From assembly GCA_050259615.1 (NCBI GenBank), contig JBLNAZ010000101.1:1-64000 (forward strand): a stretch of 64,000 bases of DNA. Direction: 5' to 3'. The translations under genes were made by a program, and so were the position numbers. This DNA is from JAAXKN01 sp050259615. Its GTDB lineage: Bacteria; Bacteroidota; Ignavibacteria; Ignavibacteriales; SURF-24. Under the pieces are notes generated by a model. That model searched no databases. It was not told the DNA's origin and was given only the letters and a program-made list of their open reading frames with translations. Positions 17,551 to 25,299 of this stretch are shown here, piece after piece. Numbering within the stretch: the first letter of the stretch is position 1; each line of letters starts with the position of its first letter.

Positions 17551-17639
17551 GCCGCGCGGCGTCTAACCCGCGGCTTTACCTCTCCTTTCCCCAAGGACTT
17601 ATGTCCCAGGTTTCCACGGATAATCCGGGTCTAAAGTCC
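17551..17639 (+). other. GC-rich, hairpin-rich leader before the aldehyde dehydrogenase gene
   Basis: The 295-bp gap before the dehydrogenase gene begins with a GC-rich block that stands out from its AT-rich surroundings. Three small hairpins are possible: GCCGCG (17551-17556) with CGCGGC (17569-17574), GGAC (17595-17598) with GTCC (17603-17606), and CGGA (17617-17620) with TCCG (17624-17627). A second GTCC at 17636-17639 could compete for the same GGAC. It does not match any riboswitch class I can identify with confidence. The AT-rich remainder, to 17827, probably holds the promoter. Confidence 0.35.
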
Positions 17640-17827
17640 AGGGGATTTTCACATGTTTCCAAACCCGATTGCTTGTAACTTAAACCAGTTTAGAGATTTC
17701 ATTTCTGCAGTTCCTGTATCTGGTAGATTTTAATTTGATTAAAAAGGAATATTTTTTATTTTGGACAATAAATTTGTATTTATTTATTCCTATTTAAGGA
17801 TCCGAAAAAGATTTTAAGGCAAACCAA

Positions 17828-19414
17828 ATGAATCTAGACAAAGATCTTCAGTCAATTCAGGAAGCCAGAGATTTAGCCAGAAGAGCTAAAGAAGCACAGC
17901 TGGAATTTAAGCACTATAACCAGGAACAGGTAGACAAGATTATAAAGGCAATGGCTGAAGCCGGCTACAGGGAAGCTGAACGCCTGGCTAAAATGGCCTG
18001 CGAAGAAAGCGGTTTCGGTAAATGGACTGACAAGAAAATCAAAAATGAATTCGGAACGAAAGCCGTTTACGATTATATTAAGGATCTTAAGACTGTCGGC
18101 GTTATTTCCAGCGAGCAGAACGGCAAACTGGTAAGAATTGCCGAGCCTATGGGAGTTGTTGCAGCCCTGGTGCCGTCAACAAATCCGACTTCAACAGCAA
18201 TGTTTAAGTCGCTTATCTCCTTAAAATGCCGCAACGCTATTGTCTGCAGCCCTCACCCCCGTACAGTAAACTGCACCACGGAAGCTTTAAGAGTACTTTC
18301 TGATGCAGCCGAAAAAGCCGGTGCACCAAAAGGACTTATGCAGTGCATGACGGTCCCTACAGTGGAAGGCACTGAGGCTTTAATGAGGGATAAAAACATT
18401 GCAGTAATTCTTGCTACTGGCAGTACACCAATGGTTAGAGCCGCCTACAGCGCCGGAAAGCCTGCCTATGGTGTAGGCCCCGGAAACGTACCTGCTTTTA
18501 TTGAACGCACGGCAAACTACAAGAAAGCTGTTGCAGATATTATTTACGGTACTACATTTGACAACGGGACACTCTGTTCATCTGAACAGGCAATGATTGT
18601 AGACAGGCCTCTTTACGACAAAGTAATTGAAGAAACCAAGGCCCAGGGCGGATATTTTGTTACCGGCGAGGAAAAAGCAATGCTGGCCCGCGCCATAGCA
18701 AAAGACGGAAGAATTAATCCCGACATAGTCGGCCAGCCTGCGCCGTGGATTGCAAAATACGCCGGATTCTCTGTTCCTGAAACAACCAGGGTCCTTGTTG
18801 CCGAAATTACAAAGGTCGGAAAAGACGAACCCCTTTCGATGGAAAAACTCTCCCCGATACTTGCGTTTTATACTGTTGACGGCTGGCTTGAAGGCTGCCA
18901 CAAGTGTATCGAAATACTCAACTTCGGCGGAATCGGCCACTCAATGTCTATACACTCAAGTGACAACGATATAATTATGAAGTTCGCTCTGGAAAAGCCT
19001 GCTTTCAGGATTATGGTTAATACGGTTAATTCTCTCGGCGCCGTTGGCTATACTACAGGGCTTGCTCCTTCCTTAACACTTGGCCCCGGCACCTGGGGAG
19101 GCTCTATAGTTTCTGAGAACGTAACGGCAAAGCACCTTATGAACGTTAAAACTCTTGCATTTGAAACAAACCCGATCAACCAGGGTAACAGCGTTTCTTC
19201 ATTTGGATCCAGCGCCGGCAGCTCTCAAAGCTTCATGCAGCAGATAGAAGAACGCCTAAGGGCACGCGCAGGCAACCCAAGCCTCAGCTTTACAGCAGAG
19301 ACAAAGAAACCCGCTACGGCTAATGAATCTTCAGAAAAGAAACCTGAAGGCGTTTTCGGCAGCGGAATGAGTAAAGAAGCAATTGATAAGATTATACGTG
19401 AGTTTAAGAAATAG
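17828..19414 (+). CDS. CoA-acylating aldehyde dehydrogenase with BMC-type C-terminal tail
   Basis: A 528-residue aldehyde dehydrogenase of the EutE/PduP/AdhE-N type, which oxidises an aldehyde to the acyl-CoA using NAD+. The catalytic cysteine is Cys250 in FDNGTLCSSEQAMI; the cofactor loop ATGSTPMVRAAYSAGKPAYGVGPGN and the C-terminal GTWGGSIVSENVTAKHLMNV are family hallmarks. After the enzyme core comes a helix (about 466-483), a Lys/Ala/Ser/Pro-rich linker (about 484-512) and a final amphipathic helix, GMSKEAIDKIIREFKK (513-528). Linker plus short amphipathic helix is the layout of BMC encapsulation peptides, found C-terminally in EutE- and PVM-type enzymes. It is monocistronic, with a strong terminator. 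Encapsulation is inferred. Confidence 0.92.
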   Translation: MNLDKDLQSIQEARDLARRAKEAQLEFKHYNQEQVDKIIKAMAEAGYREAERLAKMACEESGFGKWTDKKIKNEFGTKAVYDYIKDLKTVGVISSEQNGKLVRIAEPMGVVAALVPSTNPTSTAMFKSLISLKCRNAIVCSPHPRTVNCTTEALRVLSDAAEKAGAPKGLMQCMTVPTVEGTEALMRDKNIAVILATGSTPMVRAAYSAGKPAYGVGPGNVPAFIERTANYKKAVADIIYGTTFDNGTLCSSEQAMIVDRPLYDKVIEETKAQGGYFVTGEEKAMLARAIAKDGRINPDIVGQPAPWIAKYAGFSVPETTRVLVAEITKVGKDEPLSMEKLSPILAFYTVDGWLEGCHKCIEILNFGGIGHSMSIHSSDNDIIMKFALEKPAFRIMVNTVNSLGAVGYTTGLAPSLTLGPGTWGGSIVSENVTAKHLMNVKTLAFETNPINQGNSVSSFGSSAGSSQSFMQQIEERLRARAGNPSLSFTAETKKPATANESSEKKPEGVFGSGMSKEAIDKIIREFKK

Positions 19415-19441
19415 TTTTTAGCAGCTGTTTTTGAAATGATG

Positions 19442-19475
19442 AAGCATGCCGGCATTTTGTCGGCATGCTTTTTTT
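19442..19475 (+). terminator. Rho-independent terminator of the aldehyde dehydrogenase gene
   Basis: A perfect 10-bp stem, AAGCATGCCG (19442-19451) with CGGCATGCTT (19461-19470), runs into a T tract ending at 19475. It lies between the dehydrogenase gene and the convergent lptB. The minus-strand side lacks a good T run, so it mainly serves the plus strand. Confidence 0.92.
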
Positions 19476-19482
19476 ATATGCT

Positions 19483-20223
19483 CTAATACCTGTCCAGCTT
19501 GAACTTTTCTCCCAGATAAAGCTTTCTTACGTCTGCATCCTCAGCCAGAACCTCGGCTGTTCCGTACTTGAAAATATTTCCGCTGATAAGAATATATGCT
19601 TTGTCTACAATGCTCAGCGTCTCATGTACGTTATGATCAGTAATAAGAATTCCTATTCCCCTGTTCTTCAGATTGGCAACAATGTTCATAATGTCTTCAA
19701 CCGCAATAGGATCAACTCCGGCAAAAGGCTCATCTAAAAGGATGAATTTGGGATTAGTTGCAAGTGCACGAGCAATTTCAGTTCTTCTTCTTTCCCCTCC
19801 GCTGAGCTGAAAGCCCAGACTTTTACGTATGTGTGTAATGTTTAAGTCCTCAAGAAGCTGGCTGCATCTTTCTTTTCTTTCCCTGGATGAGAGATCCATC
19901 ACCTGAAGAACGGCCATCAGGTTTTCTTCCACGCTGAGGCGGCGGAATATGGAAGCCTCCTGCGGAAGGTATCCTATTCCCAGCCTGGCTCTTTTATACA
20001 TAGGCATTGCCGTTATGTTGTCAGAATCCAGAAATACCTTTCCGCCTTCGGGCTTTATCATTCCTACAATCATATAAAAGGTCGTAGTCTTTCCCGCCCC
20101 GTTAGGGCCTAAAAGGCCGACAATTTCACCCTGAGTTACCTGAACGGATACTTTTTTTACTACGGTCCGATTCTTATAAACTTTTACCAGGTCTTCGCTT
20201 CTTAATGTTAAAGAATGTTCCAT
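19483..20223 (-). CDS. lptB: LPS export ABC transporter ATPase LptB
   Basis: A 246-residue ABC ATPase that powers extraction of LPS from the inner membrane. Walker A is LLGPNGAGKTT, the Q-loop is in YLPQEASIFRRLSV (the LptB hallmark), the signature is LSGGERRRTEIARAL, Walker B is FILLDEPFAGVDP, and the H-loop is ITDHNVHETL. It is the last gene of a minus-strand LPS cluster (OstA-like, lptC, kdsD, kdsC-like, kdsA). The permeases LptF and LptG are not in the window. Confidence 0.95.
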   Translation of the reverse strand: MEHSLTLRSEDLVKVYKNRTVVKKVSVQVTQGEIVGLLGPNGAGKTTTFYMIVGMIKPEGGKVFLDSDNITAMPMYKRARLGIGYLPQEASIFRRLSVEENLMAVLQVMDLSSRERKERCSQLLEDLNITHIRKSLGFQLSGGERRRTEIARALATNPKFILLDEPFAGVDPIAVEDIMNIVANLKNRGIGILITDHNVHETLSIVDKAYILISGNIFKYGTAEVLAEDADVRKLYLGEKFKLDRY

Positions 20224-20260
20224 TTTAATTTCTTCTTTATTGAATTACCCGGAACTGTAA

Positions 20261-21610
20261 TTAAAGTGCCTCAAGCAGCATCTTTTTCTCGGGCCTGCCC
20301 GTCTTAACAAAAAACGCGGGCAAAGTGAAAGAAAGTTCATTTTTCTCTACCAGATTTTCAGGATAATACTCGCTTACAGGCGAAGTATATAATTTAACCT
20401 CATTTACGGCTTTATTCCTGAAGAATATTTTCGCCTTCTGCGCGCTCGACTTTGTAAGCCCGTTCGGCTCATTTTTGTCATACATAAAGTAAATGCTTAA
20501 AACATTCCCGAAGACATCCGTATGGTTAATACCAGTAGAGTCAAAGAGAATTGTCATCTGATCCCCTGAAATCTGATCGTATCTGGTATTATAACCTTCG
20601 TTATGCGAAAGTATAAAGCAATTATTATAAACTTCAATTTTTCTAAGACGGTTACTGCCGGTAAATATATTTACAGAATCACCCGAGAGTTGAGTGTTCT
20701 CATACCAGAGTACAGGCACAGCGTTATCCTTAGATCGTTTATAAGTAATTATCTTTTCTTCATTCCCGTAATATATCGAATAATTATTTGCTGAAGCAAA
20801 GCCGCCCCTTAGGATTCTTACAGAGTCCGTTGCCACAAAGGTTCTTGAAGTATCGTTATAGGATTCCATTATGCGCGAAGAGATTATAAGAGTATCTTTT
20901 TTCCCATCTGCCGTGGTGTCTACCTGCATTAGTAAAGGTTTCTCATTTATAAGCGTATACTTCTTCAGTGCATAGTCTTCAAGATGATTCCCATAGACAA
21001 CTACATTGTTTCTGGAGTTTGACACCTGAACCCTCCCGTCTGCAAATGTGGTTCTCGTTGCCCTCAGGTGAGTCATGCTGTCGGCCTTGATCGTATTGGC
21101 CGAATCATTAATAGTTACACTGCCGGAGGCAGCAGCCCTGTTCTCATTTTTATAATAATTCAGGGTATTGCACGTCATTGTGGAAACCGTGTCATAAAGC
21201 TTTACACTATCGGCAAAATAGGCTCTTTGTTCGTTAAAGTAATAGTCCCCGTTTACAGCCGTTAAAATCACTTTACCGTCATTAAGTTTTACACCGGTTT
21301 TGCATTCAGCTATTCTGTCGTTGCCGTAATAATATCCTCTTTCGGCCTCAATTGTAAGTGTATCCTGCCTTACAACCACGCTGCCTTCAAGTATAGCGTT
21401 ATTTTTTGCAAGATACTGTGTGGCCTTCCGGCATGTTATTACAATATTTCCCTGCTTTAAGACCACATGGCCTATAACCTCCCTGATGCTTTCACCATTA
21501 ACGAGCCTGCCTGCAAGGCTGTCGCCCGTAACAGTAATAAGTTCGCGCCCCTGCCCAAATAGGAGCAAAGAGTTAAAAATCAAAAGGAATGCTGTAATTA
21601 CTGTTTTCAC
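20261..21610 (-). CDS. OstA/LptA-like periplasmic LPS transport protein
   Basis: A 449-residue secreted protein with a signal peptide (residues 1-19, cleaved after LLFGQ) and a long array of jellyroll-type beta strands of the OstA/LptA family. Repeated motifs include GHVVLKQGNIVITCRKATQYLAKNNAILEGSVVVRQDT, YYYGNDRIAECKTGVKL and ASGSVTINDSANTIKAD. It is longer than E. coli LptA (about 185 residues) and lacks a visible LptD-type barrel, matching the long OstA-like proteins of Bacteroidota. It overlaps lptC by 4 nt and sits upstream of lptB, so it probably forms part of the periplasmic bridge carrying LPS. Confidence 0.85.
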   Translation of the reverse strand: MKTVITAFLLIFNSLLLFGQGRELITVTGDSLAGRLVNGESIREVIGHVVLKQGNIVITCRKATQYLAKNNAILEGSVVVRQDTLTIEAERGYYYGNDRIAECKTGVKLNDGKVILTAVNGDYYFNEQRAYFADSVKLYDTVSTMTCNTLNYYKNENRAAASGSVTINDSANTIKADSMTHLRATRTTFADGRVQVSNSRNNVVVYGNHLEDYALKKYTLINEKPLLMQVDTTADGKKDTLIISSRIMESYNDTSRTFVATDSVRILRGGFASANNYSIYYGNEEKIITYKRSKDNAVPVLWYENTQLSGDSVNIFTGSNRLRKIEVYNNCFILSHNEGYNTRYDQISGDQMTILFDSTGINHTDVFGNVLSIYFMYDKNEPNGLTKSSAQKAKIFFRNKAVNEVKLYTSPVSEYYPENLVEKNELSFTLPAFFVKTGRPEKKMLLEAL

Positions 21611-22203
21611 GGCTTGCTTCCCGTATTATCAGGAGTTGTAACGAATGTAGGCTTATAGATAACATAGTTACTTAGGCTCTGGTCGGCAACCACTCCGTAA
21701 CCCTGTATTTTTTCCGTAGGCGAAGTAATAGTAACGAACTTGTCGGAAACTATTTTCCTGTCCCTGCTGCGCCACATGAGTTCCTGTGTCTTTAAGGTAG
21801 TTCCGCTGTCGTTTCTGGCAACTACGCTGTCAATTGCAAACATATTATTTGTAATGCCGTCAACTTTGCCTTTTAGGGAAGTTAATGTGGATGTTTTCTG
21901 CCCGTTTTCATTGTAGAAATCAATCTTTACCGTATCCAGAAGCGTCTCTTTTCTTTCCCCAAAAACCCTTGCATGCGAGGAGATTAAAACTGCCTTTAGC
22001 TTACCTTCATCTGTAAACATCATTTTGAAGTTCCAGCTTTCCTGGGAGGGTATCTCTCCCTGATTTGTACCTGCAAGAACAGGAGGTTTAATCTTGTCCT
22101 CAGAGCAGCCTGCAAAGGAAAGTGTAAGTGCTGTAAATAAAAATGCAATTTCCGCAGCGAAGCGGGCATTGCATTTTATTTTCTTTTTCCTGAAAATTTT
22201 CAT
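21607..22203 (-). CDS. lptC: LPS export protein LptC, lipoprotein form
   Basis: A 198-residue LptC-family protein. It has a signal segment with a lipobox ending at Cys33 (SFAGC) and a beta-jellyroll with LKAVLISSHARVFGERKETLLDTVKIDFYNENGQKTSTLTSLKG, the typical LptC core. E. coli LptC keeps an uncleaved anchor; lipid anchoring as here is common in Bacteroidota-type homologues. It overlaps kdsD and the OstA-like gene by 4 nt each, so translation is coupled. Confidence 0.87.
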   Translation of the reverse strand: MKIFRKKKIKCNARFAAEIAFLFTALTLSFAGCSEDKIKPPVLAGTNQGEIPSQESWNFKMMFTDEGKLKAVLISSHARVFGERKETLLDTVKIDFYNENGQKTSTLTSLKGKVDGITNNMFAIDSVVARNDSGTTLKTQELMWRSRDRKIVSDKFVTITSPTEKIQGYGVVADQSLSNYVIYKPTFVTTPDNTGSKP

Positions 22204-23177
22204 CTTGCCTGAAGGCCCAGCTTAACAAGATCATGAAGATGTACTATTCCCCTGGGGCAGCTTTCCTCATCTATCACAATAAGTGAAGTAATCTTAAAGT
22301 TTTCCATGTACTGCAGGGCAAATGAAGCCAGATAATCCTCTTTTATGGTTTTAGGATTTCTGGTCATTATATCTTCAGCCTTCAGTGAATTGAAATTTAT
22401 GGTTTTCTCCAGCAGTCTTCTTAAATCACCGTCGGTAATGATCCCGGCCAGAACGCCCTTTTCATCAACTACAGTAGTCATTCCAAGCCGCTTTGACGTA
22501 ATCTCCAGGATTGAATCTTTCAGCGAAGCCCGGCAGTTTACAACCGGCATATCTTCACCTTTTATCATAAGCTCAGAGATCCTGAGAGAAAGGCGTTTAC
22601 CCAGGCTTCCTCCCGGATGCAGAAGGGCAAAATCTTCTTTAGTAAAACCTCTTAACTCAAGAAGAGCCATAGAAAGGGCATCTCCCATTACCAGTGTAGC
22701 CGTACTGGAAGCCGTGGGAGCCAGGTCGTAAGGGCACGCTTCTTCTTTAACGCCAACGTCCAGCACAAATTTGCATTCCCTTGCCACCCTGGAACTCTTA
22801 TTGCCCACCATGGCAATCATAACTACATTCATCCTTTTTAACAGCGGGATAAGATTTATAATTTCTTCAGTATTTCCGCTTTTGGATATTAATATTACAA
22901 CATCTTCCTGCCTTACCATTCCTAGATCCCCGTGAAGGGCATCTGTCGGATGCAGGTATATGGCAGGAGTTCCTGTTGAATTCATCGTGGCTACAATCTT
23001 GCGGGCAATAAGTCCCGACTTGCCCATTCCTGTAAGAATAACCCTGCCCTTGGATTCAAATATGACCTCCACAGCACGGGCGAAATCTCCATCAATTCTT
23101 TCCATTAAACCTGCAACAGCTTCAGCCTCCTTGCAGATAACTTCTTTTGCTTTCTGTATAATTGCTTCGATAGACAA
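22200..23177 (-). CDS. kdsD: D-arabinose-5-phosphate isomerase
   Basis: A 325-residue KdsD/KpsF/GutQ protein that converts ribulose-5-phosphate to arabinose-5-phosphate, the first step of KDO synthesis. The SIS domain has GMGKSGLIARKIVATMNSTGTPAIYLHPTDALHGDLGM and ISKSGNTEEI; two CBS domains follow (about 205-325). The reading frame is open to 23336, but the natural start is a TTG at 23177, preceded by AGAGG and starting 1 nt after the stop of the upstream gene; the added 53 residues upstream have no family similarity. Confidence 0.92.
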   Translation of the reverse strand: MSIEAIIQKAKEVICKEAEAVAGLMERIDGDFARAVEVIFESKGRVILTGMGKSGLIARKIVATMNSTGTPAIYLHPTDALHGDLGMVRQEDVVILISKSGNTEEIINLIPLLKRMNVVMIAMVGNKSSRVARECKFVLDVGVKEEACPYDLAPTASSTATLVMGDALSMALLELRGFTKEDFALLHPGGSLGKRLSLRISELMIKGEDMPVVNCRASLKDSILEITSKRLGMTTVVDEKGVLAGIITDGDLRRLLEKTINFNSLKAEDIMTRNPKTIKEDYLASFALQYMENFKITSLIVIDEESCPRGIVHLHDLVKLGLQAR

Positions 23178-23178
23178 T

Positions 23179-23946
23179 CTAACCTCTTTTAAATATTTTA
23201 AATAAGGACTTTTCCTTATCTTCTTTATCCGCACTGACAAATATAGAATAATCCAGGCTGATTTTCTTCCAGTACTTGTTGTAAATAAGGAAAGCCGCCC
23301 CCAGGTCCTGATCTTTAAGCTCAAATGAGCTGTCAAATATCAGTTTTGAATTTAGTGCCAATTTGGGATCCCTGATATGTTTAACCCTGACAACCTCATT
23401 AAAGAAATTTGTTACAGGTATAAGGTGGTTAATTCCCGTTTCAGCCTCATAGACCCAGATCCTTTTATGCTCACTTGCAATTGCAAGGACTATTCTACCA
23501 GGAATTAAATGTACTTCCCTGACTTTCGAACCGTCTCCCGGAGCATTTTTACCCGGCTTCCAGTCGGAATAGCTCCATCTTTTAATTTCATTAAGTTCCC
23601 GGGGGAGTATATTACCGCCGGTTCTTGAAATATCAAACTCTATCTGCCCTTCAAACTCTTCATGAATAGTTACGTAAACTTCCGTCTCTTCATATAGAAG
23701 ATTGCCGGCAGCAAAAACAGGAACGGGTGGCATTGTTTCATCTAGAGAATCTTCACTGCGCCCCAGCATAAAATCTGTATCGCCGAAGCGCCCGCGTCCA
23801 ATGACAAATAAAGGTTCAATTTTCTCACGGTAGAGTCTGTATCCGGGCCTGTCTGAAGGAAGGACAGAAAAAAGCCATTCTTTCTCCCTTAAAGAAAGTC
23901 TTCTGGGAAAGCTCCCGCCATTACCCGGTAAATCATTTGGATTCAT
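23179..23946 (-). CDS. Uncharacterised soluble protein inside the KDO operon
   Basis: I do not recognise this 255-residue protein. It has no signal peptide or membrane helix. An N-terminal basic stretch (LREKEWLFSVLPSDRPGYRLYREKIEPLFVIGRGRFGDTDF) is followed by a beta-rich body (about 70-220) containing EVYVTIHEEFEGQIEFDIS and REVHLIPGRIVLAIASEHKRIWVYEAETG. It overlaps kdsC-like by 14 nt upstream and is followed after 1 nt by kdsD, so it is translated as part of the KDO/Lpt operon. Function is open; a cytosolic role in KDO or lipid A metabolism is suggested only by context. Confidence 0.8.
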   Translation of the reverse strand: MNPNDLPGNGGSFPRRLSLREKEWLFSVLPSDRPGYRLYREKIEPLFVIGRGRFGDTDFMLGRSEDSLDETMPPVPVFAAGNLLYEETEVYVTIHEEFEGQIEFDISRTGGNILPRELNEIKRWSYSDWKPGKNAPGDGSKVREVHLIPGRIVLAIASEHKRIWVYEAETGINHLIPVTNFFNEVVRVKHIRDPKLALNSKLIFDSSFELKDQDLGAAFLIYNKYWKKISLDYSIFVSADKEDKEKSLFKIFKRG

Positions 23947-24427
23947 TTGCTTTAACTTCTCTTGTCTTAGATATTAAATCCAAAACATCCGAAAGAACCG
24001 TCCTGTTTTCCGAATTCTTAGCAACATAATTTACAATTCTTTTAACTTCCCTCCTTGCGCTCCTGGGGGCAGCACTGAAGCCTGCTTTCATCAGAAGCGG
24101 AATGTCCAGAATATCATCCCCGATAAAGCCTATATTCTCATAGCCGAGATTGTACTTCTTTAACAATATTTCAGCCTGTGAGACTTTATCAATTGAGTGT
24201 GAAAACACCTCTGTAAGGCCAAGATCCTTTATTTTTTGAATGAGAGCCGCGTCTTCAGTAGCTGAAATAATTCCGCACCTGAGGCCCAGCTTTTCAGCCT
24301 TCAGGAGATTCTCCTTCAAATCCATAAAAGCCTTCCCGCCCGGGGCAGCACCTTCATCAGGAAGTACAACTCCATGGAGATCGAAAAGCAGGAATTTTAA
24401 TTTACTAAGCAAATTATAAAGGACCAT
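23933..24427 (-). CDS. KdsC-like HAD phosphatase with altered catalytic motif
   Basis: A 164-residue HAD protein of the KdsC (3-deoxy-manno-octulosonate-8-phosphatase) size and layout: motif I FDLHGVVLPDEG (Asp16), motif II region CGIISATEDAA, and motif IV GDDILDIPLLMKAGFSAAP. Canonical KdsC has a second aspartate two residues after the nucleophile (DxD), which acts as general acid/base; here that position is His18. The codon is CAT. Either the enzyme works differently, has another substrate, or is inactive. It overlaps kdsA by 14 nt, and its place in the operon supports the KdsC assignment. Confidence 0.82.
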   Translation of the reverse strand: MVLYNLLSKLKFLLFDLHGVVLPDEGAAPGGKAFMDLKENLLKAEKLGLRCGIISATEDAALIQKIKDLGLTEVFSHSIDKVSQAEILLKKYNLGYENIGFIGDDILDIPLLMKAGFSAAPRSARREVKRIVNYVAKNSENRTVLSDVLDLISKTREVKANESK

Positions 24428-25235
24428 CGGCTTTCACAGCTTCATCAAGTTTTTTAATTCCCAGCAGTAAAGCCCTGAGCCCGGAAAGCGGATACTGGCT
24501 TGCCGCATCGCTAAGGGCGTGTGGCGGGTCAGGATGAACTTCCATAAAAAGAGCATCAATTCCTACGGCTACTGCCGCCCGGGCAATTGGCGGAATGAAT
24601 TTGGGCTGTCCGCCTGAAATTCCTCCCTGAGAGGGGATCTGAACTGCATGGGTGGCATCCATTACAACCGGGTAGCCGAGCTCTCTCATTATTACCAGTG
24701 AGCGCATATCCACAACAAGGCTATGATAGCCAAAAGTTGTTCCCCTTTCGGTCAGTAATACTTTATGATTTCCGGTTGAAGTCACCTTTTCTGCAGCATG
24801 CTTCATGTCTTCAGGAGCCAGAAACTGACCCTTCTTTATATTAACTGCTTTACCGGTTTTCCCTGCTGCAATTAAAAGATCCGTCTGCCGGCAGAGGAAT
24901 GCCGGTATCTGCAGAACGTCTGCTATACGTGAAGCTCTTTCAACTTCCCTCTCAGTATGAACATCCGTCAGTATGGGTACATCGAGGCGGTCTTTTACTT
25001 TTTCCAGTATGCGAAGCGCCTCTTCTTCATTCAGGCCGGTAAAAGAATCCAGGCTTGTCCTGTTTGCTTTTTTGTAACTTGACTTAAATATAAAAGGGAT
25101 ACCAAGTTCTGAGGTGATCTTTTTAATTTCTTCGGCGGTTTTAAGTGTAATCTCCTCGCCTTCAATTACGCAGGGGCCCGCAATGAGGACCAGTGGGTTG
25201 CCGTTTCCGATTCTGATATTTGAAATTTCTACCAT
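24414..25235 (-). CDS. kdsA: KDO-8-phosphate synthase, metal-dependent type
   Basis: A 273-residue TIM-barrel enzyme condensing arabinose-5-phosphate with phosphoenolpyruvate. It has LIAGPCVIEG, FKSSYKKANRTSLDSFTGL, the VPILTDVHTEREVE strand, FLCRQTDLL and MEVHPDPPHALSDA. Cys22 in AGPC marks the metal-dependent class (Aquifex type); E. coli KdsA has Asn at this site. It is the most upstream KDO gene of the cluster, 65 nt after ruvB. Confidence 0.95.
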   Translation of the reverse strand: MVEISNIRIGNGNPLVLIAGPCVIEGEEITLKTAEEIKKITSELGIPFIFKSSYKKANRTSLDSFTGLNEEEALRILEKVKDRLDVPILTDVHTEREVERASRIADVLQIPAFLCRQTDLLIAAGKTGKAVNIKKGQFLAPEDMKHAAEKVTSTGNHKVLLTERGTTFGYHSLVVDMRSLVIMRELGYPVVMDATHAVQIPSQGGISGGQPKFIPPIARAAVAVGIDALFMEVHPDPPHALSDAASQYPLSGLRALLLGIKKLDEAVKADGPL

Positions 25236-25299
25236 TTATTCCCGCCAGTTTAATTATTACCTGAACTTATTTTCCTTTTAGAACACCCTTTCCTCTGAA

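Larger units (their letters stand above)
17247..17769. repeat. Inverted pair of a 9-bp motif flanking the HTH gene
   Basis: ATTGTCCAA at 17247-17255, 22 nt before the HTH gene, recurs inverted as TTGGACAAT at 17761-17769, 58 nt before the aldehyde dehydrogenase gene. A related TTGACAAT lies at 529-536 in the leader region of the first gene. The motif is short enough for chance recurrence; it is recorded because both copies sit at promoter distance from linked genes. Confidence 0.35.

Noticed and set aside
17560..17640. c-di-GMP (GEMM) riboswitch on the minus strand
   Set aside because: A short GTAAAGCCGCGGGTTAGA stretch is reminiscent of GEMM, but the rest of the consensus is missing and it would face away from both flanking genes.
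22345..22731. 128-residue plus-strand ORF over kdsD
   Set aside because: Antisense to a strongly supported gene and without any recognisable domain or ribosome binding site.
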